A program made the position numbers and the translations under genes. The notes under the pieces were generated by a model. That model was not told where the DNA came from. It searched no databases and saw only the letters and a program-made list of their open reading frames with translations. Positions 29,735 to 39,893 of a stretch of 64,000 nt of DNA are shown piece after piece. The first letter of the stretch is position 1. Every line of letters begins with the position of its first letter. This DNA is from Dechloromonas denitrificans (lineage in GTDB: Bacteria > Pseudomonadota > Gammaproteobacteria > Burkholderiales > Rhodocyclaceae). The DNA lies in contig NZ_CP075187.1 of NCBI RefSeq assembly GCF_020510665.1, positions 2,656,501 through 2,720,500 on the forward strand, given 5' to 3'.

Positions 29735-32307
29735 TCCTCAGTCCGTCCGGCGGGTAGCGCAATCAACGCTGCAAGACAGGATCGCAAATCAGTTGCCACA
29801 TCGGCAGCTCGTTGATAACGCTGGACAACGTTTTTGTCCAGCGCCTTGTTGATGACATCGACGAGCGCCTGCGGCAGGGCTGGATTGATCGTCAGGATAT
29901 CGGTTTGGGTTTCGTTGGCAATCTTGTACATCAATTGAGCCAGAGAATCACCGGAAAAAGGCAGTTGACCGCAGCACAACTGGTACAGCGTAACGCCGAG
30001 CGAAAAAATATCCGAACGGCCATCGATTTTCTTGCCGGCCAGTTGCTCCGGCGACATATAGGAGGGCGTGCCCAGCACCATCCCGGTCTTGGTCCGTGAT
30101 GAATCGGTAATCCGGGCAATGCCGAAATCCGTCACCTTGACTTGATCCGAAGCCACTTCGTACATAATGTTGGCAGGTTTGATATCGCGGTGCACCACCT
30201 GCTGAGCATGCGCGTAATCGAGGGCATCGGCGACCTGGGCCATAATCGACAAGGTCGCCGGCAACGGCAGCAAGGCCGAAGTCTTGGTGTAGGGCATCAA
30301 ATCGCGCCCCTTGAGAAACTCCATCGCAATGTAGGCCAGATCCTGTTCCTCGCCGGCATCGTACATCGTGACGATATTCTGGTGATTCAGGCGCCCGGCT
30401 GTTTCAGCTTCACGGAAAAAACGCTGTTTGACGTCGGCCAGCTCATCCTCGTCGAATTCCTGGGCCAGGGCCATCGTCTTGATGGCCACCACCCGATTGA
30501 TTTTCGGATCGCGCCCCTGGTACACCACCCCCATGGCACCTTTGCCGAGCTCTTTTTCAATTTGGTAACGGCCCAGCATCGGCTTTTCGAGAACCGTATC
30601 ACCCAGCATCAGCGTTCCCGTTGCCGTTTGGCCCCGGCCGCCGGCCAGCATCACGGTTTCGGACATCTGGCGGGCGACCTTGAGGCGGGTCGTCAGGTCG
30701 CGAAACTTCGGATTGAACCCGATCAGGTATTGAAACACCGCCTCGGCCTTGTTGAACTGGCGCTTGCGCTCGTAATCCAGTGCCAGGTTATACATGTTCT
30801 CCATCAGCCCTTCATCCATCGGGCACTTGCGGAACTTGTCGAAAGCCATATCGAGCTGGCCCTGCCCCTGAAAAGCAAGCCCCAGCATGCGGTTCGACTC
30901 ACCGGATTCGATATCCGACTTTTCCTTGCCCCGCTCAGTCACCAGGAAGCGCTTGGTGGTCAGCAACAAATGGCCGATCACCAGCAGCGAAGCGGCCCAC
31001 ATCAGCTGTATCCACAAGCCGGAAAGCACCATCATCTGGAAGTGCGCAGCAAACAAAACAAACAACAAGACGGAAGTCAGCAAGGCGCCTTTACCGGCCG
31101 ACAGACGGGGCAACAGCAAGGTGACATACAAGGCCATCAGCACGAATACGCCCAAGCTGGCCCAACCGCCCCAGGCCGGCGTCACGAAAAAATGCTCCTG
31201 CAGGATGCTCGACACGGAATGCGCCACGATCATCACCGGCGCCATGGTCGGCGAAACCGGGGTCACCTGGGTAGCACCGACACCGGCGGCCGTAGCGCCA
31301 ACCAGTACGATCTTGCCGGCGTATTTGCTGGCCGGAATTTTTCCGGTCAGGACATCGTAGAAAGAATCGATCTGAAACGGCGGTCGACCGTCGCGTTCCT
31401 TGTAGAAGAAAGTATTCATCTGGCTCGTCAAATCCGTGGCGATACGCAGTTTGCCGAGACGAACCTCTTTGCCAGGCAGTACCTTGATATCCTCCGGCCC
31501 GAGATTCAGGCTACGAGCAGCGATCATCAGCGCCAGCGAAGGAAAATACTGGTCGAAATAATTGAGCACCAAGGCCTCGGTACGCACCGCACCGTCGATA
31601 TCCGGGCTGGCATTGAGATGCCCCAGCGCCACCGCCTGCAGCCCAAGCGGCTCAACAGGAATTTGTATTTGCCCCGCCTGGAGCACACTACCCGGTCCCT
31701 GGCCAATCGTCGCAAGACGATTCTTCAAGACGAAATCCGGCAAGACCTTGTCAGCTCTCCCCTGTGCCTCACCCAAACGGAACAGCAAGGGCAACAGGAC
31801 ATTGCCCGCCTGTTGATAGCTTTCCGCCAGTTTGCGATCGGTATTCAGCGCCTGTTCAGCCTCGGTCAACAGCGCCGCGATCTGTTCGATTTCCGGCGTC
31901 GGCGCAGTCCCTTCGGCGACACTTTGGTTGACCAGCTCGATCAGCCGGGTGACGTAACTGTAACCGGGGTCAATTTGCGGTTCGGAGAAAAAAATGGTGT
32001 TGGCAACCAGTTTGGCGGGGGCCGTACGCAACTGGTCGGTCAGCTTGGCATGCAGATCGCGGGGCCACGGCCAGCGCCCGAGATTGGCGATGCTGTAATC
32101 ATCAATCGCAATAACCGCGATACGGTCAGAAGGGCTGCGCTGCGCCATCTGCACGCCCATGTCGTACGCCTTGCGCTCCAGGCTCTGCAGGAGATCGGTC
32201 CCACCAGCAACGAGCATCAGCAGGCTGATTGCCATGCCGAGAAACCAGTCGGACTTCCAGAAAGCTGCTTTTGCCATTCGCCCCATCCATTGTGACTGCC
32301 GATTCAT
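29731..32307 (-). CDS. CHASE2-Ser/Thr protein kinase
   Basis: An 858-residue transmembrane kinase. One N-terminal helix is followed by a CHASE2 sensor domain (about residues 35-370; IAVIAIDDYSIANLGRWPW), about three membrane helices (about 375-450), a helical/TPR-like linker (about 480-550) and a C-terminal Hanks-type kinase (about 575-840). The kinase has GKGAMGVVYQG, the lysine in VAIKTM, VVHRDIKPANIMY, VTDFGIAR and the PEQL region, all catalytically intact. The kinase is C-terminal, whereas many bacterial PknB-like kinases have it N-terminal. First gene of the island; the phosphatase gene overlaps it by 4 bases. Confidence 0.93.
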   Translation of the reverse strand: MNRQSQWMGRMAKAAFWKSDWFLGMAISLLMLVAGGTDLLQSLERKAYDMGVQMAQRSPSDRIAVIAIDDYSIANLGRWPWPRDLHAKLTDQLRTAPAKLVANTIFFSEPQIDPGYSYVTRLIELVNQSVAEGTAPTPEIEQIAALLTEAEQALNTDRKLAESYQQAGNVLLPLLFRLGEAQGRADKVLPDFVLKNRLATIGQGPGSVLQAGQIQIPVEPLGLQAVALGHLNASPDIDGAVRTEALVLNYFDQYFPSLALMIAARSLNLGPEDIKVLPGKEVRLGKLRIATDLTSQMNTFFYKERDGRPPFQIDSFYDVLTGKIPASKYAGKIVLVGATAAGVGATQVTPVSPTMAPVMIVAHSVSSILQEHFFVTPAWGGWASLGVFVLMALYVTLLLPRLSAGKGALLTSVLLFVLFAAHFQMMVLSGLWIQLMWAASLLVIGHLLLTTKRFLVTERGKEKSDIESGESNRMLGLAFQGQGQLDMAFDKFRKCPMDEGLMENMYNLALDYERKRQFNKAEAVFQYLIGFNPKFRDLTTRLKVARQMSETVMLAGGRGQTATGTLMLGDTVLEKPMLGRYQIEKELGKGAMGVVYQGRDPKINRVVAIKTMALAQEFDEDELADVKQRFFREAETAGRLNHQNIVTMYDAGEEQDLAYIAMEFLKGRDLMPYTKTSALLPLPATLSIMAQVADALDYAHAQQVVHRDIKPANIMYEVASDQVKVTDFGIARITDSSRTKTGMVLGTPSYMSPEQLAGKKIDGRSDIFSLGVTLYQLCCGQLPFSGDSLAQLMYKIANETQTDILTINPALPQALVDVINKALDKNVVQRYQRAADVATDLRSCLAALIALPAGRTEE

Positions 32308-32363
32308 GCCGACTTTCTGCGGACCTCATTCTTGCGCCATGCACGCACGAGGTCAAACGCCGC

Positions 32364-33317
32364 TTAATACGGCAATGCTTGTCCCAGCCCCTGCAACTCC
32401 GCAGCATTCAAAACACGCAAGGCAATGGCCAGATCCTGGATCGCCATGCCCTGCGATTCAAATAGCGTGATTTGCTCTGGCGCAGTACGTCCGGCCTGAC
32501 GCCCGACGAGAATATCGCCCAGTTCGATCAGTTGCCGGGCATGCAAGCGCCCTTTCTCAAGCAGCGGTAGCAAATCGCCCGCCTCGGCCAGCGCCGTTGG
32601 CACAGCATCGACAGCAATCAGGTCGCAGCGCCGGATAGTGGCTTCATCCAGTTCCTGCCGAATCAGCGAGTTCGAGCCAGCGGCATTGATATGGACGCCG
32701 GCCTCAAGCCACTCGGCAGCCAACAAGGGTTGAGCCGCGGTGGTCACGGCCCCCAGTAGATCGCTTCCGCGCACAAGTGCCTCTGCCGAGGCAACGGGCA
32801 CGACATTGACGCCGGTTTGTGCCGTCATTCGTTCGCAAAAAGCGTGCAGCTTGTCTGCCTTGCGCGCATGAACCTTGACCAAGTGCAGCGGCAAAGCGGC
32901 GCAAATAGCCCTGACATGCCCCTCGGCCTGCCAGCCGGCACCGAAAACACCAGCCACCGAAGCATCCGGCCGAGCCAGCAGCCTGGCAGCCAATCCGCTG
33001 GCAGCCCCGGTACGCATCATGCCGAGATAATCCGCCTCGATCACCGCCCGCAAACGCCCGGAGGCCGCATCGAACAGATGAACCAGAAATCGGTTGCCGC
33101 TCCGGTTACTGGTGTACGCCTTGTAACCGAGAACGCCCTGCGCCGGCAAAGCCCCCTGCAGCATGTGCAGCACGGTCTGGGGCAAACGACTGCGCGCCCG
33201 CGGTGTGTCTTGGGCCCGCCCCATGGACAGGTCATGATGCGCCGACTCGACCCCCTCAAGGGCCATTTCCACGGTCAACAGCTGTTTTACATCATTTTCG
33301 GAAAGGAACAGGGCCAT
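32364..33317 (-). CDS. Ornithine cyclodeaminase / mu-crystallin family protein
   Basis: A 317-residue member of the family that includes ornithine cyclodeaminase, alanine dehydrogenase and delta1-pyrroline-2-carboxylate reductase. NAD-binding core GVFGAGWQAEGHVRAI (about residues 130-145) and the family stretches DYLGMMRTGAASGLAA and INAAGSN are visible. Which reaction it catalyses cannot be told from sequence. It is separated by 11 bases from the downstream end of the terC-like gene and by 56 bases from the kinase gene. No link to the signalling island is evident. Confidence 0.82.
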   Translation of the reverse strand: MALFLSENDVKQLLTVEMALEGVESAHHDLSMGRAQDTPRARSRLPQTVLHMLQGALPAQGVLGYKAYTSNRSGNRFLVHLFDAASGRLRAVIEADYLGMMRTGAASGLAARLLARPDASVAGVFGAGWQAEGHVRAICAALPLHLVKVHARKADKLHAFCERMTAQTGVNVVPVASAEALVRGSDLLGAVTTAAQPLLAAEWLEAGVHINAAGSNSLIRQELDEATIRRCDLIAVDAVPTALAEAGDLLPLLEKGRLHARQLIELGDILVGRQAGRTAPEQITLFESQGMAIQDLAIALRVLNAAELQGLGQALPY

Positions 33318-33328
33318 GGCATTTCATC

Positions 33329-34030
33329 TCAAACGATGGTCAGATCCTGGCGAGCCAGTATGCGCCGCTCCAGCCAACGTCCGCCCCCCACCACCACCAA
33401 GGCCCCGACAGCACCGGCTGCCTTGGGTGCCCAGGCGGGCAAGGGCGGCAGAAGCGCCAGCAAGCCGGGATCGGTCAGCAGCATTTGCCCGGCCACATAA
33501 CCGAGCAGCCCAGCGCCCAGCATGACGATCGAGGGCCAGCGTTCCATCCAGTGCAGGATCAGCTGGCTGGACCAGACGATCAGTGGAATGCTGACGGCCA
33601 GGCCAAAGAGCAGCAAAGCCAGGCTGCCATGCGCAGCGCCGGCCACGGCAATCACGTTATCCAGGCTCATCACGAAATCGGCCACGATAATCGTTTTGAC
33701 GGCACCCAACAGATGCGATGACGGCTTGATATCGGGTCCGTCATCCTCTTCCGGCAAGATCAACTTGATGGCGATCCAGGTCAGCAACAATGCGCCGACG
33801 AACTTGAGCCATGCCAAGTTCATGACCAAGGCAGCAAAGACAGTCAGGATGACGCGCAGAATCACCGCACCGGCAACGCCCCAGAAAATGCCTTTCTTGC
33901 GCTGCTCCGGCGCCAAACTACGGCAAGCCAGGGCGATCACGACAGCGTTGTCGCCGGAAAGAACAATATCGATCAGGATAATCTGGCCGACAGCGATCCA
34001 GAATGCAGCAGAAGAGAGGTCAAATTCCAT
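33329..34030 (-). CDS. TerC-family integral membrane protein
   Basis: A 233-residue membrane protein of the TerC/YjbE family with about seven helices. Characteristic motifs are DIVLSGDNAVVIALACRSL in the first repeat and DFVMSLDNVIAVAGAA in the second; the paired aspartates are thought to bind metal. TerC proteins are implicated in tellurite resistance or Mn2+ export, but substrate here is unknown. It lies between the ornithine cyclodeaminase gene and a strong terminator behind sucD. Confidence 0.88.
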   Translation of the reverse strand: MEFDLSSAAFWIAVGQIILIDIVLSGDNAVVIALACRSLAPEQRKKGIFWGVAGAVILRVILTVFAALVMNLAWLKFVGALLLTWIAIKLILPEEDDGPDIKPSSHLLGAVKTIIVADFVMSLDNVIAVAGAAHGSLALLLFGLAVSIPLIVWSSQLILHWMERWPSIVMLGAGLLGYVAGQMLLTDPGLLALLPPLPAWAPKAAGAVGALVVVGGGRWLERRILARQDLTIV

Positions 34031-34041
34031 AAGTATCGGGC

Positions 34042-34073
34042 GAAAAAAAGGCGGGCACTAGGCCCGCCTTTTT
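34042..34073 (-). terminator. Terminator of sucCD
   Basis: GGCGGGC (34050-34056) and GCCCGCC (34062-34068) form a 7-bp GC stem. On the minus strand a T7 run follows (34049-34043). It lies 20 bases after sucD, closing the sucC-sucD operon and insulating it from terC. Confidence 0.85.
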
Positions 34074-34093
34074 GGTTGAGCTAAGCTCGAATT

Positions 34094-34987
34094 TTACAGC
34101 ATAGCCTTGAGCAGCTTGGCCATTTCGGACGGGTTCTTGGTGACCTTGAAACCGCACTCTTCCATGATCGCCAACTTGGCATCAGCCGTGTCGGCACCAC
34201 CGGAGATCAAGGCGCCAGCGTGGCCCATGCGCTTGCCGGCCGGAGCCGTAACACCAGCGATGAAGCCGACGACCGGCTTCTTCATGTTTTCCTTGCACCA
34301 CATGGCAGCTTCGGCTTCGTCAGGACCACCGATTTCGCCGATCATGATGACAGCGTCGGTATCCGGATCGTCGTTGAAAGCCTTCATGACGTCGATGTGC
34401 TTCAGACCGTTGATCGGATCGCCACCGATACCGACGGCAGAAGACTGACCCAGACCGATTTCGGTCAACTGGCCAACGGCTTCATACGTCAGGGTGCCGG
34501 AACGGGAAACGACGCCGATACGCCCCTTGCGGTGGATGTGACCCGGCATGATGCCGATCTTCACTTCGTCCGGGGTGATCAGACCAGGGCAGTTCGGCCC
34601 GAGCAGCAGGGTTTTCTTGCCGCCCTTGGCTTCCTTTTCCTTCATCTTGTTGCGCAGGATCAGCATGTCGCGAACAGGGATGCCTTCGGTGATACAGATG
34701 GCCAGATCCAGATCGGCTTCAACAGCTTCCCAGATCGCGGCGGCAGCACCCGGGGGCGGCACGTAGATCACGGAAACGGTAGCGCCGGTTTCGGCAGCAG
34801 CTTCCTTGACGGAGGCGTAAATAGGAATGTTGAAGATCGACTCGCCGGCCTTCTTCGGGTTCACGCCGGCAACGAAACATTCCTTGCCGTTCGCGTATTC
34901 CTGGCACTTTTCCGTGTGAAACTGGCCGGTCTTGCCGGTGATGCCCTGGGTGATGATGCGGGTGTTTTTATTGATGAAAATGGACAT
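34094..34987 (-). CDS. sucD: Succinate-CoA ligase alpha subunit
   Basis: A 297-residue subunit of succinyl-CoA synthetase in the TCA cycle. The CoA-binding N-terminus (ITQGITGKTGQFHTEKC), GPNCPGLITPDEVKIGIMPG and the active-site histidine region (GHAGALISGG, phosphorylated His in KRMGHAGAL) are present. Length matches E. coli SucD (289). It follows sucC by 11 bases and ends at a strong terminator. Confidence 0.97.
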   Translation of the reverse strand: MSIFINKNTRIITQGITGKTGQFHTEKCQEYANGKECFVAGVNPKKAGESIFNIPIYASVKEAAAETGATVSVIYVPPPGAAAAIWEAVEADLDLAICITEGIPVRDMLILRNKMKEKEAKGGKKTLLLGPNCPGLITPDEVKIGIMPGHIHRKGRIGVVSRSGTLTYEAVGQLTEIGLGQSSAVGIGGDPINGLKHIDVMKAFNDDPDTDAVIMIGEIGGPDEAEAAMWCKENMKKPVVGFIAGVTAPAGKRMGHAGALISGGADTADAKLAIMEECGFKVTKNPSEMAKLLKAML

Positions 34988-34998
34988 TCAATAGCTCC

Positions 34999-36159
<1,161 letters not shown>

Positions 36160-36295
36160 GCGCTTTCCTTGCGTTTAGTTGAGTTGCGAGCAATGAGCAG
36201 TGGCCAAAGTCCCCCCTAGCCCCGCCCGGTTATACGGACTTCAGCCCAAAATGTTACCACATACAGCAAAAATTATTGCAGTCCAAAATTCATAA

Positions 36296-37636
36296 TTACG
36301 GAGACCTCCCTGCAGCTTCCATGGCCTTTTTCATCAACGGCAAAAGCAAGCCGGCGGCAACGACAAGGCTCAGCACCGATGCCAGCCAGAAACCGGCCAC
36401 ACCCATCGGCCGAGGTCCGTAATAGCACAGCCAGTTGCCGCCCAGCAGGCCGACGCCCCAAAAGCAGAAGGTCTGGACCAACATCGGGACGAAGGTCACC
36501 CGGTAAGCTCGCAAAACATGCCCGGCAATCGTCTGAATGGCATCAAAAATCTGGTAGACCGCGAGAAAGACGATCAGGCCGCGCGCCACGGCACGCACAG
36601 CGTCATCGTCCGTATAGACGGCCAGCAAGGGTTCGATGGTCAGCCACAACAGAATGCTGACCAGCAGCGAAAAGACCGCCCCCAGGATCATGCCGACCCG
36701 AGTCACCTGATGCGCCAAAGCCCAGTTGCGCGCCCCGACCGCCTGGCCTACCGTCGCCATTGTTGCAATCGCCAGCGAAAGCGGCAGCATATAAGTCAGC
36801 GCTGAAAGATTGGCAATGATTCGGTGGCCGGCGACAACCGTTGCGCCCTGCGCCGCGACAAAGAGACTGACCAGCGTAAATGCCGTAATTTCAACCAGAT
36901 TGGACAACCCCATTGGAACGCCAAGGTGCAATAACTCGCGCCAAGCTGCCAGACGCGGTTTCTGCCAATCGGCGAAGGGCCGGTAACGCACCCCCAGAGG
37001 GCCGAAGTGAAGATAGGCGGCACCGCACAGGCATGCCAACCAGGCAATCAGCACGTTCGACAAGGCACAACCCGCCACTCCGAGCGGCTCGCCAAACCAC
37101 CCTTGCTGCGCAAGCCCCCAAGCCAGCAAGGCGTGCAAGACCAGGCTGTACAAACCGATCCCCATCAGGACTCGCGGTTTCCCCAGTGCATTGCAAAAAG
37201 CGTAGAACGTTCGATAGCAAAGCGCGGCCGGCAAGCCCCAGGCCAGCAATGCCAAATATTGCCGAACCTTGAGGTCGACCGCGGGATCCATTTCCGCCAT
37301 GGCCAGAGCACCGCCCGGATGAAGAAGGAAAAGTACGCCGGGCACCGCCAGCAACAAGGCTAGCCAAAACCCTTGCTGCAGCACGGCAGCCACTTCGCCA
37401 TCCCGCTTTGCACCATGCAGATGTGCGACGACCGGCGCAACGGCCTGCAGGATACCGACCAGGGCAAAAACGAGTGAAATATAAATTCCCCCGCCGATTG
37501 CGACAGCGGCCAGGTCGATCGGACTGACATGACCCAGCACCACCGTATCGACCACCATCATGCCAATGGAAGACAACTGGGCAATCAGGATAGGAAAAGC
37601 ATGGGCTAGCAGCCCGCGTGCAGCGACTAAAAACAT
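36296..37636 (-). CDS. MATE-family efflux transporter
   Basis: A 446-residue transporter with twelve expected helices in two bundles. The N-terminal half has PILIAQLSSIGMMVVDTVVLGHV, typical of NorM-type MATE proteins. The second half contains SLAIATMATVGQAVGARN. It would export cationic drugs by Na+ or H+ antiport. The start at 37636 (MFLVAARG) is preferred, but an in-frame ATG at 37663 is possible. It is monocistronic, with sucC beyond a 136-base gap. Substrate is unknown. Confidence 0.9.
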   Translation of the reverse strand: MFLVAARGLLAHAFPILIAQLSSIGMMVVDTVVLGHVSPIDLAAVAIGGGIYISLVFALVGILQAVAPVVAHLHGAKRDGEVAAVLQQGFWLALLLAVPGVLFLLHPGGALAMAEMDPAVDLKVRQYLALLAWGLPAALCYRTFYAFCNALGKPRVLMGIGLYSLVLHALLAWGLAQQGWFGEPLGVAGCALSNVLIAWLACLCGAAYLHFGPLGVRYRPFADWQKPRLAAWRELLHLGVPMGLSNLVEITAFTLVSLFVAAQGATVVAGHRIIANLSALTYMLPLSLAIATMATVGQAVGARNWALAHQVTRVGMILGAVFSLLVSILLWLTIEPLLAVYTDDDAVRAVARGLIVFLAVYQIFDAIQTIAGHVLRAYRVTFVPMLVQTFCFWGVGLLGGNWLCYYGPRPMGVAGFWLASVLSLVVAAGLLLPLMKKAMEAAGRSP

Positions 37637-37680
37637 AGCCCGATTGTCGCATGGTCGCCGCAAAAAAATGCGAAAGGGGC

Positions 37681-37722
37681 TTGATCTGGCTCAAGCCGGG
37701 AGGTCGCACGAAACATGACAAT
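37681..37722 (+). promoter_or_regulatory. FNR-like box upstream of paaK
   Basis: TTGAT-CTGG-CTCAA (37681-37694) deviates from the TTGAT-N4-ATCAA consensus by one base. A GACAAT hexamer (37717-37722, 4 of 6 to TATAAT) lies at -12 to -7 for a start at 37729, putting the box at -41.5. It would give low-oxygen activation of the phenylacetate-CoA ligase. The weaker second half site limits certainty. Confidence 0.45.
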
Positions 37723-37744
37723 CGATAAAAAAAGGGGGGAGAAA

Positions 37745-39046
37745 ATGAAATCAAAAAATGGATTGCATGGCATAGAAACAGCCAGTCGCGACGAAATAAG
37801 CGCACTTCAGGTCGAACGTCTGCGCTGGACACTGAATCACGCCTACAACAATGTCAGTCATTACAAGGCGAAGTTTGACGCCGCCGGAATCCACCCGGAT
37901 GACTTCCACACACTGGATGATCTGGCCAAATTTCCATTCACCACCAAGCAGGACTTGCGCGACAACTACCCCTACGGGATGTTTGCCGTGCCGCGCGAAG
38001 AAGTTGTCCGCATTCACGCCTCAAGTGGCACAACCGGCAAGCCGACCGTCGTCGGTTACACGCAAAAGGACATCGATACCTGGGCCGACCTGATTGCCCG
38101 TTCGATTCACGCATCCGGCGGACGCAAAGGTGACATTGTCCACGTGGCCTACGGCTACGGATTATTTACCGGCGGCCTGGGCGCGCATTACGGTGCCGAA
38201 AAACTCGGCTGCACCGTAATTCCGATGTCTGGCGGCCAAACCGAGAAGCAAGTTCAACTGATCTGCGACTTCAAGCCGGCGATCATCATGGTCACCCCAT
38301 CGTACATGCTCAATATCGCTGACGAATTCCGCCGCCAAGGCATTGATCCTCGCAGCACAGCCTTGCGCATCGGCATTCATGGCGCAGAACCCTGGACGGA
38401 TGCCATGCGCAGCGAAATCGAAAAAATCTTCGGCATCGACGCCATCGACATCTACGGGCTGTCCGAAGTTATCGGTCCCGGCGTGGCCAACGAGTGTATT
38501 GAGTCCAAGGATGGCCCGGTGATCTGGGAAGATCACTTTTACCCGGAGATCATCGACCCGCTGAGCGGCGAGGTTCTTCCCGAAGGCAGCCAGGGCGAGC
38601 TGGTTTTTACGTCGCTCACCAAGGAAGCCATGCCGGTCGTCCGCTACCGCACGCGCGACCTGACACGCCTGCTTGCGCCAAGCGCCCGGAGCATGCGCCG
38701 GATCGGCAAGATCACCGGCCGTTCGGACGACATGCTGATCATCCGCGGGGTCAATGTCTTCCCCTCCCAGATCGAGGAACTGATCCTCCGGCAGCCGAAG
38801 CTGTCGCCACATTACGTCCTGGAAGTCAGCCGTGACGGGCACCTGGATTCGATGAAGGTCAATGTCGAACTGAAGCCCGAGTTCGAATTTACCAGCGCAG
38901 CCGAAAAGGAGTTTGTGGCGCACGACCTGCAGCACCATATCAAATCCTATATCGGCATTTCTGCCCGGATCGACATCATCGAATCCGGCGGCATCGAGCG
39001 ATCGATCGGCAAGGCAAAGCGGGTAATCGACAAACGCCCAAAGTAA
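37745..39046 (+). CDS. paaK: Phenylacetate-CoA ligase
   Basis: A 433-residue acyl-CoA synthetase of the ANL superfamily. The AMP-binding motif SSGTTGKPTVVGYT, the adenylate-contact stretch DIYGLSEVIGPGVANEC and the C-terminal GRSDDMLIIRGVNVFPSQ are diagnostic for PaaK, which makes phenylacetyl-CoA from phenylacetate, ATP and CoA. Start 37745 follows a GGGGGGAG ribosome-binding site; an extension to 37715 would make an atypical N-terminus. No other paa genes are adjacent, so this copy may serve anaerobic or amino-acid-derived phenylacetate, consistent with the FNR-like box. Confidence 0.95.
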   Translation: MKSKNGLHGIETASRDEISALQVERLRWTLNHAYNNVSHYKAKFDAAGIHPDDFHTLDDLAKFPFTTKQDLRDNYPYGMFAVPREEVVRIHASSGTTGKPTVVGYTQKDIDTWADLIARSIHASGGRKGDIVHVAYGYGLFTGGLGAHYGAEKLGCTVIPMSGGQTEKQVQLICDFKPAIIMVTPSYMLNIADEFRRQGIDPRSTALRIGIHGAEPWTDAMRSEIEKIFGIDAIDIYGLSEVIGPGVANECIESKDGPVIWEDHFYPEIIDPLSGEVLPEGSQGELVFTSLTKEAMPVVRYRTRDLTRLLAPSARSMRRIGKITGRSDDMLIIRGVNVFPSQIEELILRQPKLSPHYVLEVSRDGHLDSMKVNVELKPEFEFTSAAEKEFVAHDLQHHIKSYIGISARIDIIESGGIERSIGKAKRVIDKRPK

Positions 39047-39069
39047 ACAGCACCGTCTGGGCAAGCACA

Positions 39070-39097
39070 GCGAAATCCCTGTCATCCGGGATTTCGC
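39070..39097. terminator. Hairpin between convergent paaK and FAH-family genes
   Basis: GCGAAATCCC (39070-39079) and GGGATTTCGC (39088-39097) form a perfect 10-bp stem with an 8-base loop. No T-tract follows on either strand, so it may be a 3'-end stabiliser or a weak bidirectional terminator. Confidence 0.5.
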
Positions 39098-39117
39098 CGC
39101 TTGGTGCTGGCGTCAAA

Positions 39118-39819
39118 TCAAACGATACGAACCCGCAAGCCAGCCACGCCATCCACCCCGGCCTCAAGCCGGTCACCGGGAACGATCGGGCCGACACCTG
39201 CCGGCGTGCCGGTATAAATCAGGTCACCCGCTTCAAGCCGCACAAAAGTCGACAGATTGGCGATCACATCGGCGACTTTCCACATCATCTGGTCGAGATC
39301 TCCCTCCTGACGAATCTGCCCATTGACCGAGAGCCAGATCCGGCCGGCAGCGGGATGGCCGATCTGCGCCGCTGGCTGCACGACACCGGAAACGGCGGAT
39401 TGGTCGAAGCCTTTCCCCATATCCCAGGGATGTCCCTTTTCCTTGGCCCGCGCCTGAAGATCCCGGCGCGTCAGATCAAGCCCCACGGCATAACCGAAAA
39501 TCATCGCTTTTGCGGCGTCGACCGTGACATTCGCCCCGCCACTGCCCAAGGCCACAACCAGTTCAATTTCGTGGTGCAGATTGCTCGTCAAAGGCGGGTA
39601 GTTCACTGCGACCTCACCCTCGCCGCTAACCACAGCATCGCCCGGCTTCATGAAAAAGAACGGCGGCTCCAATCCTTCAGCCTGATCGGCAGCCCCCATC
39701 TCGCGTGCGTGTTCCGCATAATTTCGCCCGACGCAAAACACGCGGCGCACGGGAAAGCGCTGCTCAGTACCGGCAACGGGCAGTGACGAATTGGCTGCCG
39801 GCGGAAAAACGTAGCTCAT
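39118..39819 (-). CDS. Fumarylacetoacetate hydrolase family protein
   Basis: A 233-residue single-domain FAH-family enzyme. VFCVGRNYAEHAREMG, the metal-binding EIELVVALG glutamates and the catalytic-loop region GYAVGLDLTRRDLQ, with GDLIYTGTPAGVGP near the C-terminus, are visible. Members hydrolyse C-C bonds in beta-diketones, decarboxylate oxaloacetate or hydrate acylpyruvates; specific activity cannot be assigned. It is convergent with paaK and lies 75 bases from the divergent-facing Nif3 gene end. Confidence 0.88.
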   Translation of the reverse strand: MSYVFPPAANSSLPVAGTEQRFPVRRVFCVGRNYAEHAREMGAADQAEGLEPPFFFMKPGDAVVSGEGEVAVNYPPLTSNLHHEIELVVALGSGGANVTVDAAKAMIFGYAVGLDLTRRDLQARAKEKGHPWDMGKGFDQSAVSGVVQPAAQIGHPAAGRIWLSVNGQIRQEGDLDQMMWKVADVIANLSTFVRLEAGDLIYTGTPAGVGPIVPGDRLEAGVDGVAGLRVRIV

Positions 39820-39893
39820 GATCGGTATCCGGAAAGAAACGGGGGATTGTCAGTGTGCAACAAAGATCGACAAGGGCCAAGGGTGCCGTGATC

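Noticed and set aside
30142..32295. A 717-codon open frame on the plus strand
   Set aside because: It is fully antisense to the CHASE2 kinase gene, whose domains are unmistakable. Long antisense frames are common in this GC-rich codon pattern, and its translation shows no domain or ribosome-binding site.
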